Of a stretch of DNA of 64,000 bases, positions 52,588-61,540 are shown in pieces. The notes below the pieces were generated by a model. It saw only the letters and a program-made list of their open reading frames with translations. It made no database searches and was not told the origin of the DNA. The stretch is from positions 97,362 to 161,361 of the forward strand of contig CANJPH010000001.1 of the NCBI GenBank assembly GCA_947476145.1, read 5' to 3'. The position numbers and the translations under genes were made by a program. The first letter of the stretch is position 1, and every line of letters begins with the position of its first letter. This DNA comes from Bacteroidota bacterium. Lineage in GTDB: Bacteria; Bacteroidota; Bacteroidia; Chitinophagales; Chitinophagaceae.

Positions 52588-52750
52588 GGATCACCGAGCA
52601 AAGTGAGGTAATCCTGAAAGCTTGAGCTCCAAGGATCACCGAGCAAAGCGAGGTAATCCTGTAAACTTGAGCTCCATGGATCACCGAGCGAAGCGAGGTA
52701 ATCCTGAAAGCTTAAGCTCCAAGGATCACCGAGCAAAGCGAGGTAATCCT
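52588..52750. repeat. 45-bp tandem repeat array with internal palindrome (3.6 copies)
   Basis: Copies start at 52588, 52633, 52678 and 52723 with an exact 45-bp period; the last is 28 bp. Each begins GGATCACCGAGC and contains an imperfect palindrome closing with GGTAATCC, plus a spacer with AAGCTT and GAGCTC-like hexamers. Differences between copies fall mostly in the palindrome loop and spacer. Not CRISPR: the spacer is repeated too. No gene is convincing here, and the remaining 52751-52777 is plain AT-rich leader to the next gene. Confidence 0.92.
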
Positions 52751-52777
52751 TTAGTAAAAATGAATTAATTTAGCCAC

Positions 52778-53770
52778 ATGTACTTCCTGCAATTCATAGG
52801 CTCTATTTCGAAACTAATATATATAGCACTCACCCAGCTTAAGAAAACTGAAAGTTGGGGAAAGCAATATTTACAGCAACTAGAAAAAACATATGAAGGC
52901 GAATTTGAACCTTCATTAATTGCCAAGGTTGCCAAATACCAGAGTATCCAATTACACTTTGTTGCAAACACATTTTCGAGTCTCTTTAACAGAAAAAATA
53001 ACAAACCAGAGATACAAAGAAATATTCAATATTTTTTAATGACGGTTTTGTACGATGAACTAACCGACGATCAAAAAATGGATGAAAAAAGAATTTATGA
53101 AATATCTTACCATCCAGCACAGGTGAATCCCGAGAATTTTAAAGAGAGGGTTTTACTTGCAATGCATCTTGCATTAATTTCACAAGTACCAGATGAAAAT
53201 GCATATTGGAAAACCGTGAAACAAGTTCATTTAGCCCAAAAGGATTCTGCAAAACAATTTAATGCCCAAACCACCTTGGAGGAGATCATTGATATCACCA
53301 AACGTAAAGGCGGGCATAGTTTAGTAATGTGCAGGCACTACTTAATTGACCCTCCAAATCAACAGATTGATGATTGTTGGTATCACTTAGGTGGCCTAAT
53401 ACAAATGACCAATGACTTGTATGATACTTTTATAGACACCAAAGAAGGCATTTATACATTCGCTAACTCACAACAGCAAATTGAAAATATTGGAATGGCT
53501 TATGCAGCTCAAAAAAAATTATTTAAAGCAAGTATTGCAAAATTACCAGTTTCAAATTCCATTAAACAACGCTTCGCGATTAAGACATCTATCATACCTG
53601 CCTTTGGAGACATTGCAATGAACCAATTAAAGGGAATAGCATTAAATTCATCGACTTTACCTAATTTTAATGAAATTCCTAGAAAGTCTTTAATCATTGA
53701 TATGGAGCTGGTCTCCAATAAATATAGGCTTATAAAATACGCTTATAAAAATGGTAAACTATGGATGTAA
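52778..53770 (+). CDS. Putative class I isoprenoid (terpenoid) synthase-fold protein
   Basis: 330 aa, mostly helical. The order of motifs resembles class I isoprenoid synthases: an Asp-rich segment YDELTDDQKMD (92-102), a later Lys-Gly-Gly (KRKGGHSL, 175-182), and a second metal-type motif GLIQMTNDLYDTFIDTKEG (206-224; N212, D213, D216, D220) like the NSE/DTE motif. No signal peptide. Substrate unknown (terpenoid cyclase, prenyl transferase or inactive relative). Its 3' end overlaps ung by 10 nt, so the two are translated together. The fold is inferred from spacing, not from alignment. Confidence 0.6.
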   Translation: MYFLQFIGSISKLIYIALTQLKKTESWGKQYLQQLEKTYEGEFEPSLIAKVAKYQSIQLHFVANTFSSLFNRKNNKPEIQRNIQYFLMTVLYDELTDDQKMDEKRIYEISYHPAQVNPENFKERVLLAMHLALISQVPDENAYWKTVKQVHLAQKDSAKQFNAQTTLEEIIDITKRKGGHSLVMCRHYLIDPPNQQIDDCWYHLGGLIQMTNDLYDTFIDTKEGIYTFANSQQQIENIGMAYAAQKKLFKASIAKLPVSNSIKQRFAIKTSIIPAFGDIAMNQLKGIALNSSTLPNFNEIPRKSLIIDMELVSNKYRLIKYAYKNGKLWM

Positions 53771-54432
53771 AAATTGAAGCGAGTTGGAAAAAAGAATTGG
53801 CAGGCTTATTTGATAAGCCCTATTTCTCCAAGATTACAGCACATCTTAAAACCGAGAAAGCACTTAAGAATACAATTTATCCTAAAGGTTCCCTTATATT
53901 TAATGCGTTTGATCAAACCCCTTTTGATAAGGTATCGGTAGTAATTTTAGGTCAAGACCCATATCATAATCCAGGACAAGCAATGGGATTAAGTTTTTCG
54001 GTACCAGATGGTGTAAAACCACCACCCTCACTTGTTAATATATACAAGGAATTAAATAAAGATATTGGCATGCCCATACCCACTACAGGCAACTTAACAA
54101 AATGGGCGCAGCAGGGTGTATTATTATTAAATGCCGCACTCACCGTTAGGGCCAATGAGCCAGCAAGTCATAGTAAAATTGGTTGGATGGAATTTACAGA
54201 TGAGGTCATTAAAATAATTTCAAACCAAAAAAAAGAAGTTGTTTTTATTTTATGGGGTAACTTTGCTCAACAGAAACAAATATTAATTGACGCTACAAAA
54301 CATAAAATATTAAAGGCAGCGCATCCATCTCCCCTTAGTGCGCATAATGGATTTTTTGGATGCAAGCATTTTAGTAGTGCCAACCAATATTTAACTGAAA
54401 AAAAAAGAAACCCAATTGATTGGATGCCATAA
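53761..54432 (+). CDS. ung: Uracil-DNA glycosylase, family 1
   Basis: Removes uracil from DNA to start base-excision repair. 223 aa, normal length. Motif A VVILGQDPYHNPGQAMGLSF (about 61-80, catalytic Asp), uracil-pocket LLLNAALTVR, and motif B HPSPLSAHNGFFGCKHFS (about 187-204, catalytic His). Overlaps the isoprenoid-synthase-like gene by 10 nt; plsC begins 17 nt after its stop. Start at ATG 53761 (MDVKIEASWKKEL) fits family length. Confidence 0.98.
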   Translation: MDVKIEASWKKELAGLFDKPYFSKITAHLKTEKALKNTIYPKGSLIFNAFDQTPFDKVSVVILGQDPYHNPGQAMGLSFSVPDGVKPPPSLVNIYKELNKDIGMPIPTTGNLTKWAQQGVLLLNAALTVRANEPASHSKIGWMEFTDEVIKIISNQKKEVVFILWGNFAQQKQILIDATKHKILKAAHPSPLSAHNGFFGCKHFSSANQYLTEKKRNPIDWMP

Positions 54433-54449
54433 AGGAAAATAAAATTTTT

Positions 54450-55187
54450 ATGAAATTACTAAAGAGTATCATTGGAAGATTTTTGGCATTCTGGGCATTA
54501 TTCATGTTTGCCGCTTCCATGTTTGTTTATATGTGGTTTTATCTTTACTGCTTGATTTTGCGCGAGCCCAATAAAACTAGATGGCACCGTAGAATGTCTC
54601 AGTTATGGATGGGTACTTTTATGATTTTGTCTGGTATTCGATTTTCGGTAAGAGGTAAACATCATTTTGACGGGTTAGAAAACGCCATTGTTGTATGCAA
54701 TCATAATAGCATGTTGGACATTCCTGTGAGCTTCCCTTTTTTACCAAGAGCCAATAAAACCATCGCAAAGAAATCTTTATCTAAAGTGCCCATTTTTGGC
54801 TGGATCTATTCAATTGGAACCGTGTTGGTGGACAGAAATGATAGCAGAAGTCGTCAAGCAAGTTTTGATAAAATGAAATACGTTTTAAACCATGAATTGG
54901 ATATGCTTATTTATCCAGAAGGGACTAGAAATAAAACAAGTGCTCCATTAAAATCATTTTACGATGGGGCTTTTAAATTATCCATAGAAACTCAAAAGCC
55001 AATTGTACCCGTAGTTTTATTAAACACGAAAAAAATGCTGCCTGCTAAACCGGTTATGTATTTTAAACCGGGGAAAATTACCATGAATATTCTGCCAGCC
55101 GTTTACCCACATGGGCATTCCATTGATTCACTGAAGAAAGCAGTTTATGATATCATGGCTAACTATTATCTTGAAAACGAAAAGTAG
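54450..55187 (+). CDS. plsC: 1-acyl-sn-glycerol-3-phosphate acyltransferase
   Basis: Inner-membrane acyltransferase making phosphatidic acid from lysophosphatidic acid. 245 aa from ATG 54450 (MKLLKSIIGRFLAF); an earlier ATG at 54420 lies inside ung and is less likely. A hydrophobic N-terminal helix (about 10-35), then motif NHNSMLDIP (HX4D, about 82-90), and YPEGTRNKTSAPL (about 150-162), PIVPVVLLNT. Convergent with lptD, with 10 nt between stops. Confidence 0.94.
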   Translation: MKLLKSIIGRFLAFWALFMFAASMFVYMWFYLYCLILREPNKTRWHRRMSQLWMGTFMILSGIRFSVRGKHHFDGLENAIVVCNHNSMLDIPVSFPFLPRANKTIAKKSLSKVPIFGWIYSIGTVLVDRNDSRSRQASFDKMKYVLNHELDMLIYPEGTRNKTSAPLKSFYDGAFKLSIETQKPIVPVVLLNTKKMLPAKPVMYFKPGKITMNILPAVYPHGHSIDSLKKAVYDIMANYYLENEK

Positions 55188-55197
55188 CAATAATAAA

Positions 55198-57855
55198 TTA
55201 GTAAGAAGAGGAAGAGAAGGTTCTACTTCTATTAATTTTCAAGTCTCTTAATATACCAGACTTTGGATTCACCGTAATACTAAAGGATTTATACATACCA
55301 ATAGGTGTTACATTAATGGCTAGCTGCCAACAGTGCATTTCTCTTGTAATGAACATACTTAACTGTTGGATACTTGCCTTTTCAACATCTACATAGCCAG
55401 TACCACCTATCTTCCATTTTGGAGTTAAACTAAAATCACCGTTAAAGTTAAGTGAATTATAAGTTTGTGTTTTGTATCCTGAATAATCAGGCTTTAATAC
55501 CCTAGAAAAATTAAATGAATAAGAAACAGTCAAAGTCCATGGAATATCAAAATCCGTAAACTCAGCAGGATTTGCTTTTACATATTGTAATTGTCTTTGT
55601 TGTTCCTCGGGCGTCATAAATGGATCCAATGGGATTTCTTTTTTCTTGGATGCTGCTTCATTTTTTGACTTACTCTTAAATGAAGTAGAAAAAGAAATAC
55701 CACCGTTGGTGATGTTGCCAAATTTAAACTTTGTAGGGTCTATGTCCAACCTATTTACTCTATAACCTTGCTTATCGGTAGCATAAGGATCTACTGTAAA
55801 AGAAGAACTAATATTGATTGTATTGAATAACAATGTTCTTGCATAGAAATTAAAGTTGCCCAGTGCGAAACTATCTGCTAACAAATTATAATTTGAATTA
55901 AAGCCAAATCCTTCCAATAACTTAACCTTTTTAAAAGCATTCTCGGAGGTATCTCCTTTTTCCTTATCTCTCACTTTCATCTCTAATAAGTTATCAATAC
56001 CAAATCCTAAACCTCCATAATTCCCTTCCGAATAGGCACCGCCCATTCCAATACCATCAAACTTTGAGAAGCGATATTTTCTACCCGAAGAATCTACTTG
56101 TGCGGTGTAATGGTAAGAGGATGCCAAATCTGGAGTATAATTAAAACTTATAGAAGGTCTAATTTCATGACGAATCGCTTCCACATAATTGCCCTTTACT
56201 TTATAAGTACCAAAAATTCTAGTAGAGGTTCCTAAGCCAAAAGTGATATTCGCAGCGTTATAAAATCCTCTAGATATAGTCGTATCTACCTTTTTTAGCT
56301 TATCATTCCATTGCATCCTATTGGATTGACCAAACCATTTATCTTCAAAACCAATAGACGGGGAAATAGTAATTGGGCCAAGACTTGGCAGCGATAATGA
56401 AATAGGAATACTATGCGTGGCGCCCCATTGCATGGTATCTAAAAGTCGGTTGATATTAATGGAAGAATCGTAAAAATTTATTTGATTTTGAAAGGATCCA
56501 TTATATCCTATACCAATTTTTTCATACCATTTACCCGCTCCCACTTGATCCTGTTTTTGAAATGGATAAATCGTTAATGCATTAAAGTTAATATTAGGTA
56601 AACTTAAATTTACAGTTCGTTGATTTGTATTTTGACTATGATTTATATTGACAGACAAATTGTACAAATTATTCCATGACTTAGTATAAGAAATGGAAGA
56701 GCTTAATCTGTTTTGATAGTTTTGATAAGGATTGTTTAATAAATAGGAATTGTATTTGGAACTACCAAAATTTACGTTTGCTGAAAAACTAGTGCCTGGC
56801 AATGCTCTGTTATCCATTTGGTGCGACCAGTTTAACATAAAAGTTCTACCACCGGTAAATTCATCGGCAATAGATGTATTTCTATTTAATATTTTAGTGT
56901 TTTGAAATGCTAAATTAAAATTACCCAAATACTTATAACGCATAATATACTTCGTATTTAAATTCATACTCCATCCTCCATACGAATAAATATTAGCTCT
57001 TACAGTGGCATCCACATTGTCACTCAGAATTTTATAATAACCTAAGCCTTCTAATCCCAATCCAAAGTCCTCACTGGTATTAAATGCTGGAGCCATTAAT
57101 CCCGAATGTCTTCCTCGGGTTAACGGGAATAATGCAAATGGAATTTGTATAGGAATAGGTACACCTTCAAACTCTGGATAAATAGGTCCGGACATGCCCA
57201 TTTTATCCGTGATAATTTTTAATTTCTTAGTAACAAAAGCAAAATGTGGTTCATCCAAATTACAAGTTGTGAATTTTGCTTTCCAAGCAAAGGCCTCATC
57301 CTTGCTAATTTTTTTCATGATATTGGCATTTACAAAAATTTCTCCTTGTTGGAAATTTGTATTTTTCGTCAACCCCTTACCAGATTTCATATTGAACAAA
57401 ATGGTATCATTTAAGGATACCATCTCACCTTCTTTAAACTTAGGATTACTTAATGGATTACCCGAAGTATCTTTTGCCCCAAATGCCCTAATATTTTGTG
57501 ACTGCTGATCAAAAATAATATTCGCAGCATCTAATTGTGAACTTTTATACACTGTTCGCGCATTCCCATAAAGGAAGAACTCCTTGGTTTTAATAATCAT
57601 CACTCCAGAATCAGAAGCATTGTAGTCAACCGCTGCATCCATGCTGTCCTTGGACATCCTCAATGACCTAACGGATTTAACACTGTCTTGAAACTGAGTG
57701 GTATCCGATTTGACAACAATGGTGTCTTTTCTTTTTATCGTAGAATCCTTAGTAATAGTGACATTAGTACTGGTTTTTTGGCGCTGGGATTTAAATAACT
57801 GAGCTTTTACCAAGGAAGTTGGTAAAACTATTGTTAATAATAGTAAAATCCCCAT
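55198..57855 (-). CDS. lptD: LPS assembly outer-membrane protein LptD
   Basis: Outer-membrane translocon component inserting LPS in the outer leaflet, working with LptE and fed by the LptA bridge. 885 aa from ATG 57855 (MGILLLLTIVLPTSLVKAQ), which gives a signal peptide; the frame extends to a GTG at 57909, but the -7 box makes that the likely transcription start area. The N-terminal jellyroll is OstA-like (about 80-200), then a long barrel with many aromatic strands (LSLPSLGPITISPSIGFE, GFYNAANITFGLG). Disulfide-type Cys pattern of the E. coli protein is not evident. Confidence 0.87.
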   Translation of the reverse strand: MGILLLLTIVLPTSLVKAQLFKSQRQKTSTNVTITKDSTIKRKDTIVVKSDTTQFQDSVKSVRSLRMSKDSMDAAVDYNASDSGVMIIKTKEFFLYGNARTVYKSSQLDAANIIFDQQSQNIRAFGAKDTSGNPLSNPKFKEGEMVSLNDTILFNMKSGKGLTKNTNFQQGEIFVNANIMKKISKDEAFAWKAKFTTCNLDEPHFAFVTKKLKIITDKMGMSGPIYPEFEGVPIPIQIPFALFPLTRGRHSGLMAPAFNTSEDFGLGLEGLGYYKILSDNVDATVRANIYSYGGWSMNLNTKYIMRYKYLGNFNLAFQNTKILNRNTSIADEFTGGRTFMLNWSHQMDNRALPGTSFSANVNFGSSKYNSYLLNNPYQNYQNRLSSSISYTKSWNNLYNLSVNINHSQNTNQRTVNLSLPNINFNALTIYPFQKQDQVGAGKWYEKIGIGYNGSFQNQINFYDSSININRLLDTMQWGATHSIPISLSLPSLGPITISPSIGFEDKWFGQSNRMQWNDKLKKVDTTISRGFYNAANITFGLGTSTRIFGTYKVKGNYVEAIRHEIRPSISFNYTPDLASSYHYTAQVDSSGRKYRFSKFDGIGMGGAYSEGNYGGLGFGIDNLLEMKVRDKEKGDTSENAFKKVKLLEGFGFNSNYNLLADSFALGNFNFYARTLLFNTINISSSFTVDPYATDKQGYRVNRLDIDPTKFKFGNITNGGISFSTSFKSKSKNEAASKKKEIPLDPFMTPEEQQRQLQYVKANPAEFTDFDIPWTLTVSYSFNFSRVLKPDYSGYKTQTYNSLNFNGDFSLTPKWKIGGTGYVDVEKASIQQLSMFITREMHCWQLAINVTPIGMYKSFSITVNPKSGILRDLKINRSRTFSSSSY

Positions 57856-57914
57856 ATTTACAATATAGGGGCTGCTTTTTACGTTAAATTTGTATCCTGA
57901 ATGTATCACTGGTG

Positions 57915-57922
57915 CAAAAATA
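57915..57922 (-). promoter_or_regulatory. -7 promoter box of lptD
   Basis: Minus strand TATTTTTG followed by CACC, about 60 nt before the ATG at 57855. It overlaps the region just before the GTG at 57909 and favours the downstream ATG. Confidence 0.55.
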
Positions 57923-57949
57923 AACTAAAACAGCATTAAGGAACTGATT

Positions 57950-58885
57950 ATGAAGCAAAATAGACTGATTTTAGCATTTACTTTAGGCATTTTTGCCTTT
58001 TTAACTATATCTACGAATAATGTGAGTGCCCAAGGGCAAGCTAAACCCCTAAAACGGATCATAATTGACCCTGGTCATGGTGGGACGGATTCAGGAGCAG
58101 GAGGAGAATTCTCTACAGAGGCAGCTATTTCATTAGAAATTTCCCTGAAATTAGCCGATTATATCAAAAGTAATTTGCCCGAGATGGAGGTGATTTTAAC
58201 GCGTAAAACAGATATTTATAACTCTGTTGTTGAAAAAGCTAATATAGCGAATGCTGCAAAAGGCGATTTATTTATATGCATACATACCAATTCTGCCGAT
58301 CCAAGCCGAAAACAAGAGATCATTGGTTATACTACCAAAACCAAGTACGTTAAAAAGAATGGGAAGAAGAGAAAGGTGACTGTTAAAGTACCAAAATACA
58401 AAGTAACCTATACGCCAAGTCAGGCAAAGGGAACGGAAACTTTTATCTACAATATTGACAAATCCGGCCAACGTAAAGAAATGGCAAATGATGCCGTTGA
58501 CGAAGTAGTAGAAAAATTGGACTCTGTGTCCGAAAGACAAATCAAAGAAATAAATGAATCCGACCCTACAAGATCCATGATGGCGAGCCTTGTAACACAG
58601 CAATATTTTCAACGTGCGGCAAGCTTAGCCTTAACCATTGAGGAGGAATTTAAAAACGCGGGTCGCTTGAGTAGAGAAGCAAAACAGAGAGCGAAAGGTA
58701 TTTGGGTATTGGCTGCTGTTCAAATGCCTGCCGTTTTAGTGGAAACTGGCTTTATTTCAAATCCCGAGGATGAGAAATATTTAAATAGCGAAGAAGGGCA
58801 AAATCAGATCTGTGAGGTAATCACGAAGTCCCTTATAAGGTACAAGAACTCATTGGAACACCAGAAAAAGAGCAATGCCAATTAG
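57950..58885 (+). CDS. N-acetylmuramoyl-L-alanine amidase (Amidase_3)
   Basis: Zn-dependent amidase cleaving the MurNAc to L-Ala bond of peptidoglycan in the periplasm. 311 aa. Signal peptide ends SAQ (about residue 27). Domain: IIIDPGHGGTDSGAGG (about 36-51, first Zn His), a Glu in AAISLEISLKLADY, ICIHTNS (about 106-112, Zn His), and the catalytic Glu in VLVETGFISNPEDEKYL (about 265-281). A basic insert (about 130-160, KKNGKKRKVTVKVPKYK) interrupts the fold. Divergent from lptD with 94 nt between starts; followed by an MCE gene. Confidence 0.94.
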   Translation: MKQNRLILAFTLGIFAFLTISTNNVSAQGQAKPLKRIIIDPGHGGTDSGAGGEFSTEAAISLEISLKLADYIKSNLPEMEVILTRKTDIYNSVVEKANIANAAKGDLFICIHTNSADPSRKQEIIGYTTKTKYVKKNGKKRKVTVKVPKYKVTYTPSQAKGTETFIYNIDKSGQRKEMANDAVDEVVEKLDSVSERQIKEINESDPTRSMMASLVTQQYFQRAASLALTIEEEFKNAGRLSREAKQRAKGIWVLAAVQMPAVLVETGFISNPEDEKYLNSEEGQNQICEVITKSLIRYKNSLEHQKKSNAN

Positions 58886-58899
58886 CCAATATTTTTTGG

Positions 58900-58907
58900 T
58901 AATTTTG
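58900..58907 (+). promoter_or_regulatory. -7 promoter box of the MCE gene
   Basis: TAATTTTG, exact TAnnTTTG match, 22 nt before the ATG at 58930. The -33 area has no clear TTTG. Confidence 0.4.
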
Positions 58908-58929
58908 TTTTAGCATATAAACTCTAAAT

Positions 58930-59934
58930 ATGAAGGTATCGAACGAAACTAAAGTGGGCGCATTAACTATTATTGCGATTACTTTAATTATTCTCGGATT
59001 TAACTTTTTAAGAGGCAAGACCATATTTAAGTCGGGCAATTTTATCTATGCAAAATATGCAGATACAAAAGGATTGATTATTTCTAATCCCGTATTTGTA
59101 AACGGCTTTCAAGTGGGGACTGTTTTTGATATTGAAAATCAAACAGCTGACCTTTCTCAAATTGTGGTTTCTATTAAATTAAACAATACTTATAAAATTC
59201 CAGCCAACTCAGTAGCAACGATTCAAGACAACCCTTTAGGTACCAATAGTATTGCCATCGTATTGGGAGATGCAAAAACATTTTTGAAAGCAGAGGATAC
59301 CATTAAAACTGCTCCAGCTGCAAGTTTACTCGGCGACTTGATGAATACCCTTTCTCCACTAGGTGAACAAACTAAAAAAACAATTTCAGATTTAGAAAAA
59401 GTATTAGTGAATATCAACAAGGTGTTAGATGATCAGAATAAAGCAAATTTTGCTCAAATTTTAACCAATTTAAGTAGCGCTACCGAAAATTTAAATAAAT
59501 CGCTAGTGTCGGTTGAGTCCATGCTTCAAAGCCAATCGGGTTCAATTGCTCAAACTGCAAATAATGTAAACAGTTTTACTAAAAACTTAAGTGATAATAA
59601 TAAAAAGATAAATGACATTATTAATAACTTGGATACCACAACTAGACAGTTAAAAGATGCTGATTTATCTAAAACAATAAAAGATATCCAAGGAGTAGTG
59701 CAAGAGCTTACACAAACCTTGCATAATTTAAATAATGGTGACGGATCTGCTGCTAAGTTGTTGAACGATCCTGAAATTTACAAACAATTACAAAGCACTA
59801 TAAAAAGTATTAATACACTGGTTGACGATGTGAAAATTCATCCAAAAAGATATATATCCATTTCTGTTTTTGGGAAAAAAGACAAAACAACTCCTTTAAT
59901 TAAGCCAATAGCTGACACGACTACTAATGAATAA
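58930..59934 (+). CDS. MlaD/MCE-domain lipid transport protein
   Basis: Periplasmic-facing MCE subunit of a phospholipid-transporting ABC system. 334 aa: an N-terminal anchor helix (about 9-25, VGALTIIAITLIILGFNFL) and the MCE domain (about 38-120, YADTKGLIISNPVFVNGFQVG, DNPLGTNSIAIVLG), then a long helical coiled-coil tail (about 150-300) with heptad-like Asn/Leu repeats. MlaE/MlaF genes are not adjacent, unlike most mla operons. The 3' end overlaps the OstA-like gene by 8 nt. Confidence 0.9.
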   Translation: MKVSNETKVGALTIIAITLIILGFNFLRGKTIFKSGNFIYAKYADTKGLIISNPVFVNGFQVGTVFDIENQTADLSQIVVSIKLNNTYKIPANSVATIQDNPLGTNSIAIVLGDAKTFLKAEDTIKTAPAASLLGDLMNTLSPLGEQTKKTISDLEKVLVNINKVLDDQNKANFAQILTNLSSATENLNKSLVSVESMLQSQSGSIAQTANNVNSFTKNLSDNNKKINDIINNLDTTTRQLKDADLSKTIKDIQGVVQELTQTLHNLNNGDGSAAKLLNDPEIYKQLQSTIKSINTLVDDVKIHPKRYISISVFGKKDKTTPLIKPIADTTTNE

Positions 59935-61534
59935 GATTGGCTATATTTTAATATTATGCCTATTTGTTGTTGTCAAAACAAATGCACAATATAAGTTTGG
60001 AGGTACCAATGCAGTTGGCTTAGATAGTAATGCCAAATTAATTGAATTTTTATCGGCAGAAACTTACAATGTAAAGAAGATGGACAGCATGGATTTTTTA
60101 ATCCTTGTTGGACATGTAAATATTAAACAGGGTAAGACTTTATTATACGGGGACAGTATTATTTTAAACACAACATTAAATACCCTAGAAGGGTTTGGAA
60201 ATATTCATATTAATGATGCCGACAGCGTGCACACTTATGCCGACTACTTAAAATACAACGGGAATACCAAAAAAGCAATTCTACGAAAAAAGGTAAAATT
60301 AACGGACGGAAGAGGAATTCTAACCACCGACTCCTTAGACTACGATGTTTCTGTAAAAATTGGCAGTTTTTTAAGAGGCGCCAAACTAGTTAGAAACAGC
60401 ACCACTTTAACCAGTGTAGAGGGTTTTTATTATGGTGTAACCAGAGATGTTATTTTCAGAAAGAAAGTGGATTTAAGAGATCCCGAAAGCCATATTGTTA
60501 CCGATACTTTGGAATATAATACATATTCACAGTTAACAAATTTCATTAGCCCTACTAAAATAATTACAAAAACAAGAACGATTCGAACAAGCAATGGCAA
60601 TTATAACCTAGGAACAAGAAAGGGTTATTTGTATGACAGGTCCTCGATAGATGATAGTACGTATCGTTTTATCGCGGACGAAATGGCCATTGATGATTCA
60701 TTGGGTTTAGGTGAGTATAGAGGGAATGCCATTTATAGATCTAAAGACAGCACTAGTTTTGACTTAATGGCAAATAATATAAAGACCAATCGAAAAAAAG
60801 ATATTTTGTTGGCGACAGAATTGCCTACGCTTTTAATTAAGCAAAAGGAAGATACCATGTATGTCACTGCAGATACTTTTTACGCTGCAAGAATTGACGA
60901 CCATCCTCGAAAAATGAACAAAGCGAGAGATAGTGTGGGTGTTTTAAAAGACACTAGTTTGAATAAATATATTGAGGCATTTCATCATGTTAAAGTTTAT
61001 TCCGATTCATTGCAGGCTAGTTGTGATAGTTTGTATTATGCTTTGAGTGATTCCACAATACGTTTATTAAGTAACCCCATTATTTGGTCTAATAATAATC
61101 AAATAACAGGGGATACTATTTACATGTTTTTAAACAATCGAAAACCTGAACAATTATTGGTTTTTGAAAACGCATTTGCTATTAACAGAGTGGATACGAC
61201 AAAATATTATAATCAATTAAAGGGTACTAAGCTAACCGCATGGTTTGAAGACGGTGCACTGGTTAAAATGAAAACAAAAGGAGGTGCCGAAAATATTTAC
61301 TTTGCGCTTGATGAAGAAAAAAAGTTTGTAGGCATCAATTATTCTACCGCTCAGTCTATTGAAGTTAATTTTGAAAATAACGAGGTTTCAAAAGTGGTAT
61401 TTATCAACCAACTCAATGGAAAAATGTCGCCATTAGGGCAAACTCAAAAAGAGGCATTGCAACTTAAAGGATTTAAATGGCTCGAAGATTTAAGGCCAAA
61501 GAATAAGTACGAGATACTTTCGCCGAAGAAATAG
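59927..61534 (+). CDS. OstA-like protein (LptA/LptD N-domain-type)
   Basis: 535 aa. Signal peptide ends TNAQ (about residue 21). The mature protein is made of OstA/LptA-type repeats with characteristic motifs: MDFLILVGHVNIKQGKTLLYGDSI (spread over 40-70), AILRKKVKLTDGRGILTTDSL and VIFRKKVDLRDPESHIVTD. LptA-like proteins form the periplasmic bridge that carries LPS to LptD. Together with MCE (8-nt overlap), the amidase and lptD it forms an envelope-biogenesis cluster. The region from about 335 onward is less repetitive. Exact equivalence to LptA not proven. Confidence 0.88.
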   Translation: MNKIGYILILCLFVVVKTNAQYKFGGTNAVGLDSNAKLIEFLSAETYNVKKMDSMDFLILVGHVNIKQGKTLLYGDSIILNTTLNTLEGFGNIHINDADSVHTYADYLKYNGNTKKAILRKKVKLTDGRGILTTDSLDYDVSVKIGSFLRGAKLVRNSTTLTSVEGFYYGVTRDVIFRKKVDLRDPESHIVTDTLEYNTYSQLTNFISPTKIITKTRTIRTSNGNYNLGTRKGYLYDRSSIDDSTYRFIADEMAIDDSLGLGEYRGNAIYRSKDSTSFDLMANNIKTNRKKDILLATELPTLLIKQKEDTMYVTADTFYAARIDDHPRKMNKARDSVGVLKDTSLNKYIEAFHHVKVYSDSLQASCDSLYYALSDSTIRLLSNPIIWSNNNQITGDTIYMFLNNRKPEQLLVFENAFAINRVDTTKYYNQLKGTKLTAWFEDGALVKMKTKGGAENIYFALDEEKKFVGINYSTAQSIEVNFENNEVSKVVFINQLNGKMSPLGQTQKEALQLKGFKWLEDLRPKNKYEILSPKK

Positions 61535-61540
61535 TATTAT

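Noticed and set aside
52512-52736. Minus-strand ORF of 74 codons with a 15-residue repeat (L-G-D-P-W-S-S-S) over the tandem array
   Set aside because: The 45-bp period is a multiple of three, so any frame without a stop gives such a repeat. Changes between copies alter residues rather than preserving them, and the pattern is better explained by the palindrome.
52588-52750. Possible CRISPR array
   Set aside because: Repeats are contiguous 45-bp units with repeated, not unique, spacers; no cas genes are present.
52329-52777. Integration (att) site at tRNA-Arg
   Set aside because: No duplicate of the tRNA 3' end and no integrase were found nearby.
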